A stretch of DNA of 36,335 bases from Dwaynesavagella gallinarum (GCA_019120235.1 DWVN01000086.1:1-36335); one strand, 5' to 3'; positions 15,030 to 23,702 are shown, counted from the stretch's first letter. A program made the numbers and translations. Notes: a model not told the origin generated them from the sequence alone.

Positions 15030-16178
15030 ATGTCTAATAAAAGTTATTATGAAATTTTGGGTGTGAGTAGTAATGCATCTGATGCTGAAATAAAGAGTGC
15101 TTTTAAGAAACAAGCTATAAAATATCATCCTGATAGGAATAAGGGTAATGCTGAAGCAGAGAAAAAGTTTAAAGAAATAAATGAAGCTTATCAGGTATTA
15201 AGCGATCCAAATAAAAAATCTAGTTATGATAGAGTTGGACATGAGGCATATACTAAAGGAGCTAGTTATGGTACTAATTCTTCTTCTGGATTTGAAGGAT
15301 TTGACATGGATTTTGATATTGGTGACATTTTTTCTAGTTTCTTTGGAGGAGGTTTTGGTGGTAGAACTAAGAGAGGACCAAGACCTGGAAATGATTTAGA
15401 ATATAGTTTGACTCTAACGTTTGAAGAGGCTGTTTTTGGATGTACAAAAGATATATTTTTAAAAAGAAAAGATAAATGTAATGTTTGTTCTGGAAGTGGT
15501 AGTAAACCAGGTAGTAATAAAACAACATGTGATAAATGTCAAGGATCAGGTCAAATAAAAGTTCAGAGGAATACACCATTTGGAAGTATGGTTTCTATGA
15601 CTACTTGTTCTAAATGTTCGGGTATGGGTAAGATTAATACTAATCCATGTAATACATGTAGAGGAAGTGGAAAGGTTAATAGTGAAAAGAAAATAACAAT
15701 ATCAATACCTAAAGGTATTGATACAGGTCAGGTTATTTCTATGAGAGGAGAAGGTGAAGCGGGAGATATTGGTGCACCTTCTGGAGATTTATATATTACT
15801 ATTAATGTTATGAATAGTAGTAAATTCAGGCGTAAAGGTAACGATATTTTTACAGATCATCATATTCCTATATGGAAAGCTATTTTAGGTGGAGAAAGTA
15901 TTATAGAAACATTAGATGGTGATTATAAAATAGATATAAAAGAAGGAACTCAATCAGGTACTGTTCAGGTTTTAAAAGGCAAAGGTGTATACAAGGTTAA
16001 CTCGAACTTTAGAGGGGAACATCATGTTAAAATTGTTGTTGATATACCTAAAGCTATGAATAATGAGCAGAGAGAAGTTATAGAATTGCTTAAGAAGAAT
16101 TTTGATGTTACTCAGGAGTATTCAGAAAAGAAAAATGTACACAAAAAGAAGAGTTGGAAAGAAAGATTTTTTGATTAA
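15030..16178 (+). CDS. dnaJ: Chaperone protein DnaJ (Hsp40)
   Basis: DnaJ delivers substrates to DnaK and stimulates its ATPase. The 382-residue product has an N-terminal J domain (residues 1-70) with the essential HPD motif in IKYHPDRNKGN. A Gly/Phe-rich linker follows (GFEGF...FFGGGFGG). Four zinc-binding CxxCxGxG repeats come next (CNVCSGSG, CDKCQGSG, CSKCSGMG, CNTCRGSG), then two C-terminal substrate-binding domains and a Lys-rich tail. The start has GAGGTGA upstream. It is the last gene of the heat-shock operon. In many clostridia prmA follows directly, but here a strong terminator and a three-gene block intervene. Confidence 0.98.
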   Translation: MSNKSYYEILGVSSNASDAEIKSAFKKQAIKYHPDRNKGNAEAEKKFKEINEAYQVLSDPNKKSSYDRVGHEAYTKGASYGTNSSSGFEGFDMDFDIGDIFSSFFGGGFGGRTKRGPRPGNDLEYSLTLTFEEAVFGCTKDIFLKRKDKCNVCSGSGSKPGSNKTTCDKCQGSGQIKVQRNTPFGSMVSMTTCSKCSGMGKINTNPCNTCRGSGKVNSEKKITISIPKGIDTGQVISMRGEGEAGDIGAPSGDLYITINVMNSSKFRRKGNDIFTDHHIPIWKAILGGESIIETLDGDYKIDIKEGTQSGTVQVLKGKGVYKVNSNFRGEHHVKIVVDIPKAMNNEQREVIELLKKNFDVTQEYSEKKNVHKKKSWKERFFD

Positions 16179-16190
16179 GATTAAAATTTG

Positions 16191-16226
16191 TAGCTACTAA
16201 TGTTTTGTTAGTAGCTATTTTATTTT
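16191..16226. terminator. Terminator after dnaJ, overlapping the rarA stop
   Basis: TAGCTACTAA (16191-16200) and TTAGTAGCTA (16208-16217) form a perfect 10-bp stem with a 7-base loop, followed by TTTTATTTT on the plus strand. On the minus strand the following T-tract is weaker, so it is best as a terminator for dnaJ and may also serve rarA. Confidence 0.8.
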
Positions 16227-17441
16227 GTTCCAATATTCCTTTATAGAATTTTCAAATTTGTTATTTCCATATGTATAATAAATTTTATTTTCAAATCCTT
16301 TTGGCATATAGTTTTGTTTTACATAATTATGTGGGTAATCATGAGGATATATGTATGATTGTTTACTATCTATAGATTTATTTGAAAAACTATCACACAG
16401 ATAATTTGGGATTTCTATATTTGAATATTCAATATCTTTAATGGCATTATTTATTGCTAAATAAGAGCTGTTTGATTTTGGTAATATACTAAGAAAAATT
16501 ACAGCTTGTGATAGTGGAATTTTAGCTTCGGGAAAGCCGATCATTAATGCGGCATCTACACAGGATTTTGTTATTGAAATTGCTTGAGGATGTGCGAGTC
16601 CTATATCTTCACATGCGATTACTAGAAGTCTCCTACAAATTGATTCAAGATTTCCACTTTTTATTAATAATGCAAGAGCTATTGAAGCAGCGTTTGGATC
16701 TGAACCACGTATGCTTTTTTGAAGATAACTCAAATTATTGTAGTGATTGTCACTATTATTATCAGTATATATGTGATACGTTTGAGAAAGATTTTCTATG
16801 TTATTAATTGTTATTTCTTCAGTAGGATTGTATGTATTTATTGTAAGTTCAAGTATATTTAATGCTTTTCTAAAGTCTCCACACGCGATTTTTGATATTA
16901 AATCTATGCTTTCATTAGTGAATATATAATTTGAAAAATGTTTTGAGATTATATTTTTAAGTTGATTTAATATTGATTTTTGAGATATGGGTTTGAAGTT
17001 TAAAGTTATACATCTGCTTAAAATTGAATTGAATATTGAAAAATTTATATTTTCTGTTGTGCTTCCTATTAATGTAATTGAACCATTTTCTATGAATTCT
17101 AAGATTATTTGTTGTTGTTTTTTTGATAAAAAATGAATTTCATCTATGTAGAGGATTATTCCATCGTATCCATTAAAATTATAAGTGTCTTTGATTATAT
17201 TTTTTATTTGTTCTGTGTTTGTTGTTGTACCATTTATTTTGTAAAAATTTTTATTGCATTCATTTGCTATTATATTTACTATTGAGGTTTTTCCACTTCC
17301 AGGTGGTCCGTATATTATCATATTTGGAATTTTTTTTGATTCAATTATTTTATTTAAAACTTTATTTTCTCCTACCAAATGTTCTTGTCCAATAAAATCT
17401 TTAAGTGATTTAGGTCTTAGTTTATCAGCTAGTGGTTGCAT
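16215..17441 (-). CDS. rarA: Replication-associated recombination protein A (RarA/MgsA AAA+ ATPase)
   Basis: RarA is a clamp-loader-like AAA+ ATPase that acts at stalled or gapped replication forks with SSB. The 408-residue product starts MQPLADKLRPKSLKDFIGQEHLVG, with Walker A GPPGSGKT (residues 45-52), Walker B YIDEIH, the sensor-1 GSTTEN motif and an arginine-finger SILSRC. The tetramerisation domain follows, with ACEDIGLAHPQAI and the C-terminal YPHDYPHNYVKQNYMP signature. GGAGG precedes the ATG. It is transcribed toward dnaJ and divergently from the dynamin-like gene across about 100 AT-rich bases. Known RarA proteins are 420-450 residues, so this one is slightly compact. Confidence 0.94.
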   Translation of the reverse strand: MQPLADKLRPKSLKDFIGQEHLVGENKVLNKIIESKKIPNMIIYGPPGSGKTSIVNIIANECNKNFYKINGTTTNTEQIKNIIKDTYNFNGYDGIILYIDEIHFLSKKQQQIILEFIENGSITLIGSTTENINFSIFNSILSRCITLNFKPISQKSILNQLKNIISKHFSNYIFTNESIDLISKIACGDFRKALNILELTINTYNPTEEITINNIENLSQTYHIYTDNNSDNHYNNLSYLQKSIRGSDPNAASIALALLIKSGNLESICRRLLVIACEDIGLAHPQAISITKSCVDAALMIGFPEAKIPLSQAVIFLSILPKSNSSYLAINNAIKDIEYSNIEIPNYLCDSFSNKSIDSKQSYIYPHDYPHNYVKQNYMPKGFENKIYYTYGNNKFENSIKEYWNKIK

Positions 17442-17545
17442 TTTTCCTCCAATTTCAAAAAAATATTTTAAAAAATAAATATATATATTATAATATATTG
17501 TAAAAATATTCCATTTTTTATATAAGCTCGAGGTGAATTTTAATT
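17442..17545. promoter_or_regulatory. Divergent promoter region between rarA and the dynamin-like gene
   Basis: This 104-base, almost pure A/T region separates two outward-facing genes. A near-palindromic TATTATAATA around 17486-17495 gives a TATAAT-like -10 on both strands. A second candidate, TTGTAA (17498-17503) with TATAAG (17521-17526) at 17 bases, would start inside the dynamin gene's ribosome binding site and is less likely. Individual boxes cannot be assigned with confidence. Confidence 0.35.
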
Positions 17546-19771
17546 TTGTATATTGATAAATATAAAAAAGCTATTTCTTTAATTGATGATATGTCTTTAA
17601 GTTTACAATCTAACAAAGTTATGATTGAAAATGATGAATTTGATATCTCTTTGAATAATATCAAACATATTTTAACACAAAAAACTTTTAAAGTCGCTGT
17701 AGTTGGTGCAATTAAATCAGGTAAGTCTACTATGTTAAATGCTTTTATTGGAAGGGATTTGCTTCCAAATCAAAATGCTCCATGTACTTTAGCGACTACA
17801 GAAATTTTTCATTCTGTTGATGAGTGTACATATATAAAAAAATGTTTTATTAATGGTGAATGTGAGAATATTAAATCCAACAAAAATTTTACTCTTGAAC
17901 AAATGTTTCATAATGATATAAAAGAAGTTAGAAAAAATAATACTCATTTAGATATACAAAAATATTCTTTGCATGCTCCTATTAATGGACTTCAAACTTC
18001 TATTTATGGAGATGTTATAAAAAACTTTGTATTATTGGATACCCCAGGACCTGATGAAATTTCAACTTCCAATTTTGATGTTGAACATATTCAAAAAATT
18101 TCTTTGAAAGAATTGAGAAACTCCGATGCCCTTATTGTGATTTTTGATTATCAAAATTTTATGTCTGATATAAATGGTAAAATTTTAAGGTATATAGCAA
18201 CCAATGAAAATATTGTTGAGCGAGCTAAAAATAAAATATTTTTTGTTATTAACAAAATTGATTTAATTAATAATAAAGATGAGAGCATTGAAGAGTGTAT
18301 TCAAAAAACTAAAGATATGATAAAAGAGTATATTCCTATAATTGAGGATCCAAATGTTTATGCTTTTTCTGCTAAACAGGCTCTTTTTGCTCGAATTGTT
18401 AAGAAAAACGTGGTATCACAAGAAACTTTAAATGAGATAGATAGGTTATATGGTTCAAGATATACTGAAAAAATTGAAATTAATGGAATTGTTAGAAGTT
18501 TTAAATTAGAACCTGCTGAATATGCAGATAAACTTTTAGAAGAAAGTAGAATTGAAATTATTGAAAAAGAAATTTTAAATTGTATTTTTTCTAATTTTGC
18601 AGAAGAAAATTTAGAGCTTGCTATAGAAAAACTTATAAATATTAATAATGATATAATAAACAGTTTAGAAAATGATATAGCTGTTATTAATAATAAGTAT
18701 AATTTATCTATTGAAAAATTTGAAAAAATCAAAAATAGGTTGACTGATCTTAAAAATAATTTTATAGAAGTACTTGATATTCCAAAAATATCTCTTAATG
18801 TTTTGAAAAGTAGTATATCTGTTAAGCTTGATGAAATGTCTAGATATTTAGATAATATGGTTAGTGAAATGTTACCAATAAAAAATGTATTAGAGGCTGA
18901 TACTAGGGAAGATTTACTTTATAAGATAAATGTTATTGAAAATAATATTAAAGAAAGTTTAAGTGTTACAATTAATAAAATTAATGATCATATTTATAAT
19001 GAATCATTTAATACTCAAATTGAGATAAATAACAATTTGAATGAAACTTTTAGAGAAATTGGAGATCAATTTAATAAATACATAAATGAACAGATAAAAT
19101 TCAAGTTTCAAATTTATAATTTTGATGATATTTGCATGAGTAATATAAATTTCAATGAATTGAACATTACTGAGACGCAAAGTATGGTGAAAGAATCTGA
19201 TGATTTTAATACTTCTACACTTAGCATAAGTATGGCAGCTACAAGCGTTGCAGGAAGTGCATTAGGTGGAATTATGGGAAGAACTTTACCAATTTTAGAG
19301 ACTGCTATTGGAGCTGCTTTTGGTGCTGGGATTGGTTTGGCGTATTTATATGTTAAGAAAATAAAAAGTACAAAGATTAGAGAGAAAATTGTTTATTCAG
19401 TTGATGTTAAAGATTTTAAAGATATGTTTTTACAAACTATTCAAGAAGTTTTTGAGAATACAAAAATTGAAATATTTAATAATGTAGATTCTTTGATTGA
19501 AAAAAGTGTTCACAGCGTTGATAAACAACTTTCTAAATATGTAAAAAAACTTGATAATAAAATAGGAAGGCTTATAAAAAATACAAAAATTGATAAAGAT
19601 AGAAAACGTAAAGAAGTTAAAAATATTGAGGTCTTGAAAAAAGAATTTGTTGATTTTGGATCTAAACTTGAAAATATAAAATTTAAAACTATATATATAG
19701 GAAATAAAAGTATAGAACTTAATAACCAAACATCAGAAGAACTTAAAAATGATAATATTTTAGTTATATAA
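17546..19771 (+). CDS. Bacterial dynamin-like GTPase
   Basis: The 741-residue product is a large GTPase of the dynamin superfamily. Its G domain has GAIKSGKS (G1, residues 54-61), a downstream PCTLATTE with the likely G2 Thr, LLDTPGPDE (G3, near 164) and NKID (G4, near 237). Long helical, Lys/Glu/Asn-rich stretches (about 340-560) could form the stalk. A hydrophobic, Gly/Ala-rich segment (about 560-602, containing GSALGGIMGRTLPILETAIGAAFGAG) is a good membrane paddle. A second coiled coil follows. The start is TTG 17546 after GAGGTGA. Family members remodel membranes and some (B. subtilis DynA) protect against phage or membrane damage; the role here is not known. It stands alone between two oppositely oriented genes. 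Confidence 0.85.
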   Translation: MYIDKYKKAISLIDDMSLSLQSNKVMIENDEFDISLNNIKHILTQKTFKVAVVGAIKSGKSTMLNAFIGRDLLPNQNAPCTLATTEIFHSVDECTYIKKCFINGECENIKSNKNFTLEQMFHNDIKEVRKNNTHLDIQKYSLHAPINGLQTSIYGDVIKNFVLLDTPGPDEISTSNFDVEHIQKISLKELRNSDALIVIFDYQNFMSDINGKILRYIATNENIVERAKNKIFFVINKIDLINNKDESIEECIQKTKDMIKEYIPIIEDPNVYAFSAKQALFARIVKKNVVSQETLNEIDRLYGSRYTEKIEINGIVRSFKLEPAEYADKLLEESRIEIIEKEILNCIFSNFAEENLELAIEKLININNDIINSLENDIAVINNKYNLSIEKFEKIKNRLTDLKNNFIEVLDIPKISLNVLKSSISVKLDEMSRYLDNMVSEMLPIKNVLEADTREDLLYKINVIENNIKESLSVTINKINDHIYNESFNTQIEINNNLNETFREIGDQFNKYINEQIKFKFQIYNFDDICMSNINFNELNITETQSMVKESDDFNTSTLSISMAATSVAGSALGGIMGRTLPILETAIGAAFGAGIGLAYLYVKKIKSTKIREKIVYSVDVKDFKDMFLQTIQEVFENTKIEIFNNVDSLIEKSVHSVDKQLSKYVKKLDNKIGRLIKNTKIDKDRKRKEVKNIEVLKKEFVDFGSKLENIKFKTIYIGNKSIELNNQTSEELKNDNILVI

Positions 19772-19776
19772 ATATT

Positions 19777-19810
19777 AAAAGCCACTTTTAAAAATTTTAA
19801 AGTGGCTTTT
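19777..19810. terminator. Bidirectional terminator between the dynamin-like and HIRAN genes
   Basis: AAAAGCCACTTT (19777-19788) and AAAGTGGCTTTT (19799-19810) form a perfect 12-bp stem with an AT-rich loop. An A-run on one side and a T-run on the other allow it to serve both convergent genes. Confidence 0.85.
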
Positions 19811-19817
19811 ATCATTT

Positions 19818-20165
19818 TTAAAATAGATTGGAAAATGAAGATTTATAGATATCATTTAAAATATTTCGGCTTTCTAAATTCAATTTTAAAATAGAGATGT
19901 TGTTAACTATAAATTTAGTTTCCGCAAAAATCCCAACTTTAAACATATCGTAAATTCTACCAGCGCTAAAGCATCCGATAGGTAAAGTTCTAAAATTATT
20001 TATAACGTATCCTATTTTTCCAACTGATGGAACAACACAACTAATTGCTTCTGAATCATAATTGTTTTCTGGTTCTTTTAATAAAATTACTTCTTCACCT
20101 AAGTTTAAAATTCTTTTAGATTTATTGAAGCCAGTTTGTATTATGGCTGTGTAAATGTCATGCAT
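19818..20165 (-). CDS. Small stand-alone HIRAN-domain protein
   Basis: The 115-residue product is essentially one HIRAN-like domain. An N-terminal strand (IYTAIIQTGFNKSK) is followed by LGEEVILLKEPENNYDSEAI and GKIGYVINN, the pattern of HIRAN domains (...L..G..v.L..EP.N.yD..Av.V....g.kiGYv...). In larger eukaryotic and bacterial proteins this fold binds 3' ends of single-stranded DNA; here there is no fused helicase or nuclease. GGAGATG precedes the ATG. Transcription likely comes from the extended -10 at 20195-20203. It converges on the dynamin-like gene and is divergent from prmA. Its cellular role is unknown, and the DNA-binding assignment rests on motif resemblance only. Confidence 0.72.
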   Translation of the reverse strand: MHDIYTAIIQTGFNKSKRILNLGEEVILLKEPENNYDSEAISCVVPSVGKIGYVINNFRTLPIGCFSAGRIYDMFKVGIFAETKFIVNNISILKLNLESRNILNDIYKSSFSNLF

Positions 20166-20194
20166 TTTTCATCTCCATAAATTATTTCGTTTAT

Positions 20195-20203
20195 ATTATA
20201 GCA
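20195..20203 (-). promoter_or_regulatory. Extended -10 promoter of the HIRAN gene
   Basis: On the minus strand TGCTATAAT (20203 down to 20195) is a perfect extended -10 element. No good -35 is visible. The predicted start lies about 20-25 bases before the ATG at 20165. Confidence 0.5.
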
Positions 20204-20231
20204 CAGTTTTCTTTTTAAAGTTTATTTAATA

Positions 20232-20261
20232 TGGAAATTTGTATAATTTAAATGATATAAT
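20232..20261 (+). promoter_or_regulatory. Promoter of the prmA-rsmE-mtaB-HIT operon
   Basis: TATAAT at 20256-20261 has an upstream TG at 20253-20254 (extended -10). A partial -35, TGGAAA, lies at 20232-20237. It replaces any read-through from dnaJ, which the terminator and the intervening genes would block. Confidence 0.6.
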
Positions 20262-20291
20262 TTTGTGAAAATTGATTTATATGGGGGAAAA

Positions 20292-21215
20292 ATGAAAAAT
20301 ACATATACAGAAATTAAAATTAAAGTTAGTGTAAATGATCTTGAAAAAATTGAAAACATATTTTATAGATTAGGAGTATTTCAATTATCAATTGAGGATC
20401 CACGAGATTTATTTGAAAAAAGTTATATAAATTTTGATACATATTTTGATGAAGATGAAATTTTTACAGAAGGAAGAAACGTTTGTATTGTCAAATATTA
20501 TTTGAGTGATAAAGAAAATCCCATTGAATTTTTAAATATTTTAAATCAAATGATTTGTTCTGAAAAAATAAATTGTAAAATTGAAACTAGTGAAATATTT
20601 GAAGAAGATTGGGCTAATAATTGGAAAAAATATTATCATACTTTTAAAATTAATGATAAAATTGTAGTCAAGCCTGAATGGGAAAATTACAATTTAAAAG
20701 ATGGTGAAATTTTAATTAATATTGATCCAGGAATGGCATTTGGAACTGGAACACATGAAACAACGAAACTGTGTATGCAATTAATTGACAAATACATGAA
20801 AAAAGATTCTTTTGTTTATGATGTGGGAACAGGTTCTGGAATTTTAGCTATATTATCATCAAAACTTGGAGCTAGAAAAGTTGTTGCTATTGATTTAGAT
20901 AAAGTTTCTGTTAGTGCTGCAAAACATAATGTGAGTTTAAATAATCTTTCTAATATTGAGGTTTTAGAGGGAAATCTTTTGGATAAAGCTTCAGAAAAAG
21001 GAGATTTAATTGTTGCAAATATTATAGCGGAAGTAATTGTTGATTTAATTCCAGATATTGTTAAAATTTTAGATAGAGAAGGAATTTTTATAACATCAGG
21101 TATAATTGAAAGTAGAGTTGATTTAATAAAGAGTAAACTTTCTGAATATGGACTTGATATTGTTGATGAGGTAAATGAGAATGGATGGTTTGCTTTTGCT
21201 ATAAAAAATAAGTAG
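20292..21215 (+). CDS. prmA: Ribosomal protein L11 methyltransferase PrmA
   Basis: PrmA trimethylates ribosomal protein uL11 using S-adenosylmethionine. The 307-residue product (311 in B. subtilis) has an N-terminal substrate-recognition domain and EEDWANNWKKYYHTFKI. The PrmA signature INIDPGMAFGTGTHETTKLC follows, then the SAM motif YDVGTGSGILAI and VANIIAEVI (motif IV). ATG 20292 follows GGGGG. An in-frame TTG at 20265 is rejected for lack of a ribosome binding site. rsmE begins 31 bases downstream. It is usually adjacent to dnaJ in Firmicutes, but here they are 4 kb apart. Confidence 0.96.
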   Translation: MKNTYTEIKIKVSVNDLEKIENIFYRLGVFQLSIEDPRDLFEKSYINFDTYFDEDEIFTEGRNVCIVKYYLSDKENPIEFLNILNQMICSEKINCKIETSEIFEEDWANNWKKYYHTFKINDKIVVKPEWENYNLKDGEILINIDPGMAFGTGTHETTKLCMQLIDKYMKKDSFVYDVGTGSGILAILSSKLGARKVVAIDLDKVSVSAAKHNVSLNNLSNIEVLEGNLLDKASEKGDLIVANIIAEVIVDLIPDIVKILDREGIFITSGIIESRVDLIKSKLSEYGLDIVDEVNENGWFAFAIKNK

Positions 21216-21246
21216 AATATGGTATAATTTCTGTGGGGTAATTTTA

Positions 21247-21987
21247 ATGCGTAAATTTTTTACAGATTTTGAATACGAAGAAGGAATTGAAACTCTAACA
21301 ATTAGAGATGAAGAAGCAAAACATATTTTGAAAGTGTTGCGTTTCAAAGTTGGAGACAGGTTTATTATAAGTAATTATAATGATCAAAGTTTTGAAAGTG
21401 AAATTATAAATGCTGATTTAAAATTTTGCGTTGTTAAATTGTTGAAACCAGTTGATATAACTAATAAAAGTAATATTAATATAACAATTTTTCAGGGTTA
21501 TCCTAAATTTGATAAACTTGAACTTATTGTTCAGAAATTAACAGAGATTGGAGTAAGAGAAATAGTACCAGTTTTAACTAAACGTGTTAATGGTAAATTT
21601 GATGTGGGTAAATTTAAACTTGATAGATTAAATAGAATAGCTAAAGAAGCTTGCAAACAGTGTGGAATATCTAGTATTCCAACTATAAATGTACCAATAA
21701 AACTTGAAAGTATAGATTTAAGAAGTTTAGATAAATATGATCTTATAATTGTTCCTTATGAAAAAGAAGAAATTAATCTTAAGACTGTTTTAAAAGACAA
21801 AATTGATGAAAACATAAAAAATATTGGTGTTTTTATAGGCCCAGAGGGAGGATTTGAAGATCAAGAAATTAAATATATACAGAGTTTGGGAGGAAAATCT
21901 GTAAGTTTAGGTAAAAGAATACTCCGTACAGAAACAGCATCTATATTTATTTCATCTGTACTTCAATATGAATTTGGAGATAAATAA
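21247..21987 (+). CDS. rsmE: 16S rRNA (uracil1498-N3)-methyltransferase RsmE
   Basis: RsmE methylates U1498 of 16S rRNA, at the decoding region of helix 44. The 246-residue product has an N-terminal PUA-like domain (EEAKHILKVLRFKVGD) and a C-terminal SPOUT fold. The typical signatures are LTEIGVREIVPVLTKR, EACKQCGI, IGPEGGFEDQEI and the knot region SLGKRILRTETASI. GGGGTAA precedes the ATG. It lies between prmA and mtaB in the conserved order. Confidence 0.96.
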   Translation: MRKFFTDFEYEEGIETLTIRDEEAKHILKVLRFKVGDRFIISNYNDQSFESEIINADLKFCVVKLLKPVDITNKSNINITIFQGYPKFDKLELIVQKLTEIGVREIVPVLTKRVNGKFDVGKFKLDRLNRIAKEACKQCGISSIPTINVPIKLESIDLRSLDKYDLIIVPYEKEEINLKTVLKDKIDENIKNIGVFIGPEGGFEDQEIKYIQSLGGKSVSLGKRILRTETASIFISSVLQYEFGDK

Positions 21988-22009
21988 TTTAGTTTAAGAG
22001 GAATAGAAG

Positions 22010-23317
22010 ATGAAAGTTGCAATATTTACATTAGGTTGTAGGGTAAATATTTATGATACAGAAATTATGATATCTGCATTGAAGAAAAATGGATTTCAAG
22101 TTGTTTCTTCAGATGAATTTGCAGATGTTTATTGTATTAACACGTGTACAGTAACTAACAATAGTGATAAAAAATCTCGACAGTTTATTTCTAGGTGCAA
22201 GAAAAGTAATCCAGAAGCTATTATTGTTATGGTAGGTTGTTATCCTCAAGTTTCGAAAGAAGAGGTTTCAAATATACAAGATGTTGATATTATTTTAGGA
22301 AATAGATTTAAAAATCAGTTGCCTTATTACATAAATTTATTTGTTGAGAAACGTGAAAAAGTTGTTAAGATAGATGAGAATATTTTGAAAAATGTTAGCT
22401 TTGAAGATGGAAGTTTAGAAAATTTACAAGAGAGACATAGAGCTTTTATTAAAATTCAAGATGGATGTAATAAATTTTGTACATATTGTATAATTCCATT
22501 TGCACGTGGAGGGGTTTGTAGTAAAGAACCAAGAAAGGTTTTTGATGAAGTAAAATCTCTTGTTTCAAATGGATATAGAGAAGTTATTTTAACGGGAATA
22601 AATACTACGTCATATGGAGATGACTTAGGAATTGAAATTAATTTAGTTGATTTAATAGAAATGTTAGATCCAATAAAAGGACTTGAAAGAATAAGACTTG
22701 GATCTGTTGATCCTGAATTTTTTGACATTGAAATTATTAGAAGGCTAAAAAATGTAAAAAAACTTATGCCTCATTTTCATTTATCATTGCAGAGTGGATG
22801 TGATGAAACTTTAAAAAGAATGAGAAGAAAGTATGATACAGCTAAATATGAAGAAGTTGTAAATCAACTTAGAGAATTAATTGATGATGTGAGTATAACT
22901 ACAGATATTATTGTAGGATTTCCAGGAGAGACGGAGAATGAATTTTTAGAGACTGTAGAATTTTTAAAGAAGATAAAATTACAGGACATGCATGTTTTTA
23001 AGTATAGTAAAAGAACAGGTACAAAAGCAGCTTTGATGGATTTTCAAATAGATGGTTCTGTTAAAGATGAAAGAAGTAAAATAATTTTGAGCATTAATGC
23101 TTTAAATAAAGTTGATTTTATGAAAAAATATTTAGGAAAAGTTGTTGATGTACTTTATTGCACTGTTGCTTCAGATGAAAAAGGTATGTATGGATATACC
23201 AATAATTATATAAAAGTTTATTTGGATTCTACAAATAAAGAATATTTAGGTCAAATAGTACCTACCTTAATAAAAAATTTTAATGAAGAATTTCTTATTG
23301 GACAAGCAGTCGTATAA
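22010..23317 (+). CDS. mtaB: tRNA (t6A37) methylthiotransferase MtaB
   Basis: MtaB converts t6A to ms2t6A at tRNA position 37. It is a radical SAM methylthiotransferase with two Fe-S clusters. The 435-residue product has the N-terminal UPF0004 domain with three ligand cysteines (TLGCRVN, NTCTVTN, VGCYPQ). The radical SAM core has DGCNKFCTYCIIPFARG (CxxxCxxC near residue 152), and a C-terminal TRAM-like domain follows. TLGCRVN..D and GCYPQ are characteristic of MtaB rather than MiaB. AGAGGAA precedes the ATG. HIT follows after 14 bases. Confidence 0.94.
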   Translation: MKVAIFTLGCRVNIYDTEIMISALKKNGFQVVSSDEFADVYCINTCTVTNNSDKKSRQFISRCKKSNPEAIIVMVGCYPQVSKEEVSNIQDVDIILGNRFKNQLPYYINLFVEKREKVVKIDENILKNVSFEDGSLENLQERHRAFIKIQDGCNKFCTYCIIPFARGGVCSKEPRKVFDEVKSLVSNGYREVILTGINTTSYGDDLGIEINLVDLIEMLDPIKGLERIRLGSVDPEFFDIEIIRRLKNVKKLMPHFHLSLQSGCDETLKRMRRKYDTAKYEEVVNQLRELIDDVSITTDIIVGFPGETENEFLETVEFLKKIKLQDMHVFKYSKRTGTKAALMDFQIDGSVKDERSKIILSINALNKVDFMKKYLGKVVDVLYCTVASDEKGMYGYTNNYIKVYLDSTNKEYLGQIVPTLIKNFNEEFLIGQAVV

Positions 23318-23331
23318 GGAGGAATAAGTAA

Positions 23332-23673
23332 ATGGAGTGTATTTTTTGTAAAATAGTTCAAGGTGAAGTTCCTTGTACAGTTGTATATGAGGATGAATAT
23401 GTAATTGGGTTTGAAGATATTTATCCATCTGCAACTAATCATATAATTGTTATTCCTAAATTGCATGTTGAAGATTTAAATGGTCTTAATGATAGTAATA
23501 TTGATTATGTAAAACACGTTTTCTTAGCTATAACAAAAATAGTAAAGGCTCTTAAAATTGATCAGACTGGTTATAGAGTTGTAAATAATTGTGGAGCACA
23601 TGCTTTTCAATCTGTAAAGCATATACATTTTCATATTGTTGGTGGACAAGAACTTACACCTACATTTTGCTAA
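23332..23673 (+). CDS. HIT-family nucleotide hydrolase (HINT-like)
   Basis: The 113-residue product is a histidine-triad protein of the purine-nucleoside phosphoramidase (HINT) type. It has the N-terminal CIFCKIVQGEVPC with two Cys/His-type zinc ligands, the VIGFEDIYPSATNHIIVIPK segment and the catalytic HIHFHIVGG triad near residues 97-101. It lacks nothing essential, although the substrate in the cell is undefined for this branch. AGGAGG lies just upstream of the ATG. Its place after mtaB and before rpsU is conserved in clostridia, but here a secreted-protein gene is inserted before rpsU. Confidence 0.93.
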   Translation: MECIFCKIVQGEVPCTVVYEDEYVIGFEDIYPSATNHIIVIPKLHVEDLNGLNDSNIDYVKHVFLAITKIVKALKIDQTGYRVVNNCGAHAFQSVKHIHFHIVGGQELTPTFC

Positions 23674-23702
23674 TAGTTATTTTTATTAAGAAAGGATTTA
23701 GT

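Noticed and set aside
18358..18732. 124-codon minus-strand frame inside the dynamin-like gene
   Set aside because: It mirrors the Lys/Asn/Glu-rich codons of the real gene as Phe/Leu/Ile/Ser. It has no start signal.
19510..19815. 101-codon minus-strand frame near the end of the dynamin-like gene, just after the HIRAN gene
   Set aside because: It is antisense to the conserved C-terminal coiled coil and lies beyond a strong bidirectional terminator for the HIRAN transcript.
23589..23702. N-terminal extension of the DUF4214 protein into the HIT gene
   Set aside because: It would remove the signal peptide from the N-terminus and overlap HIT by 85 bases. AAAGGA supports ATG 23703.
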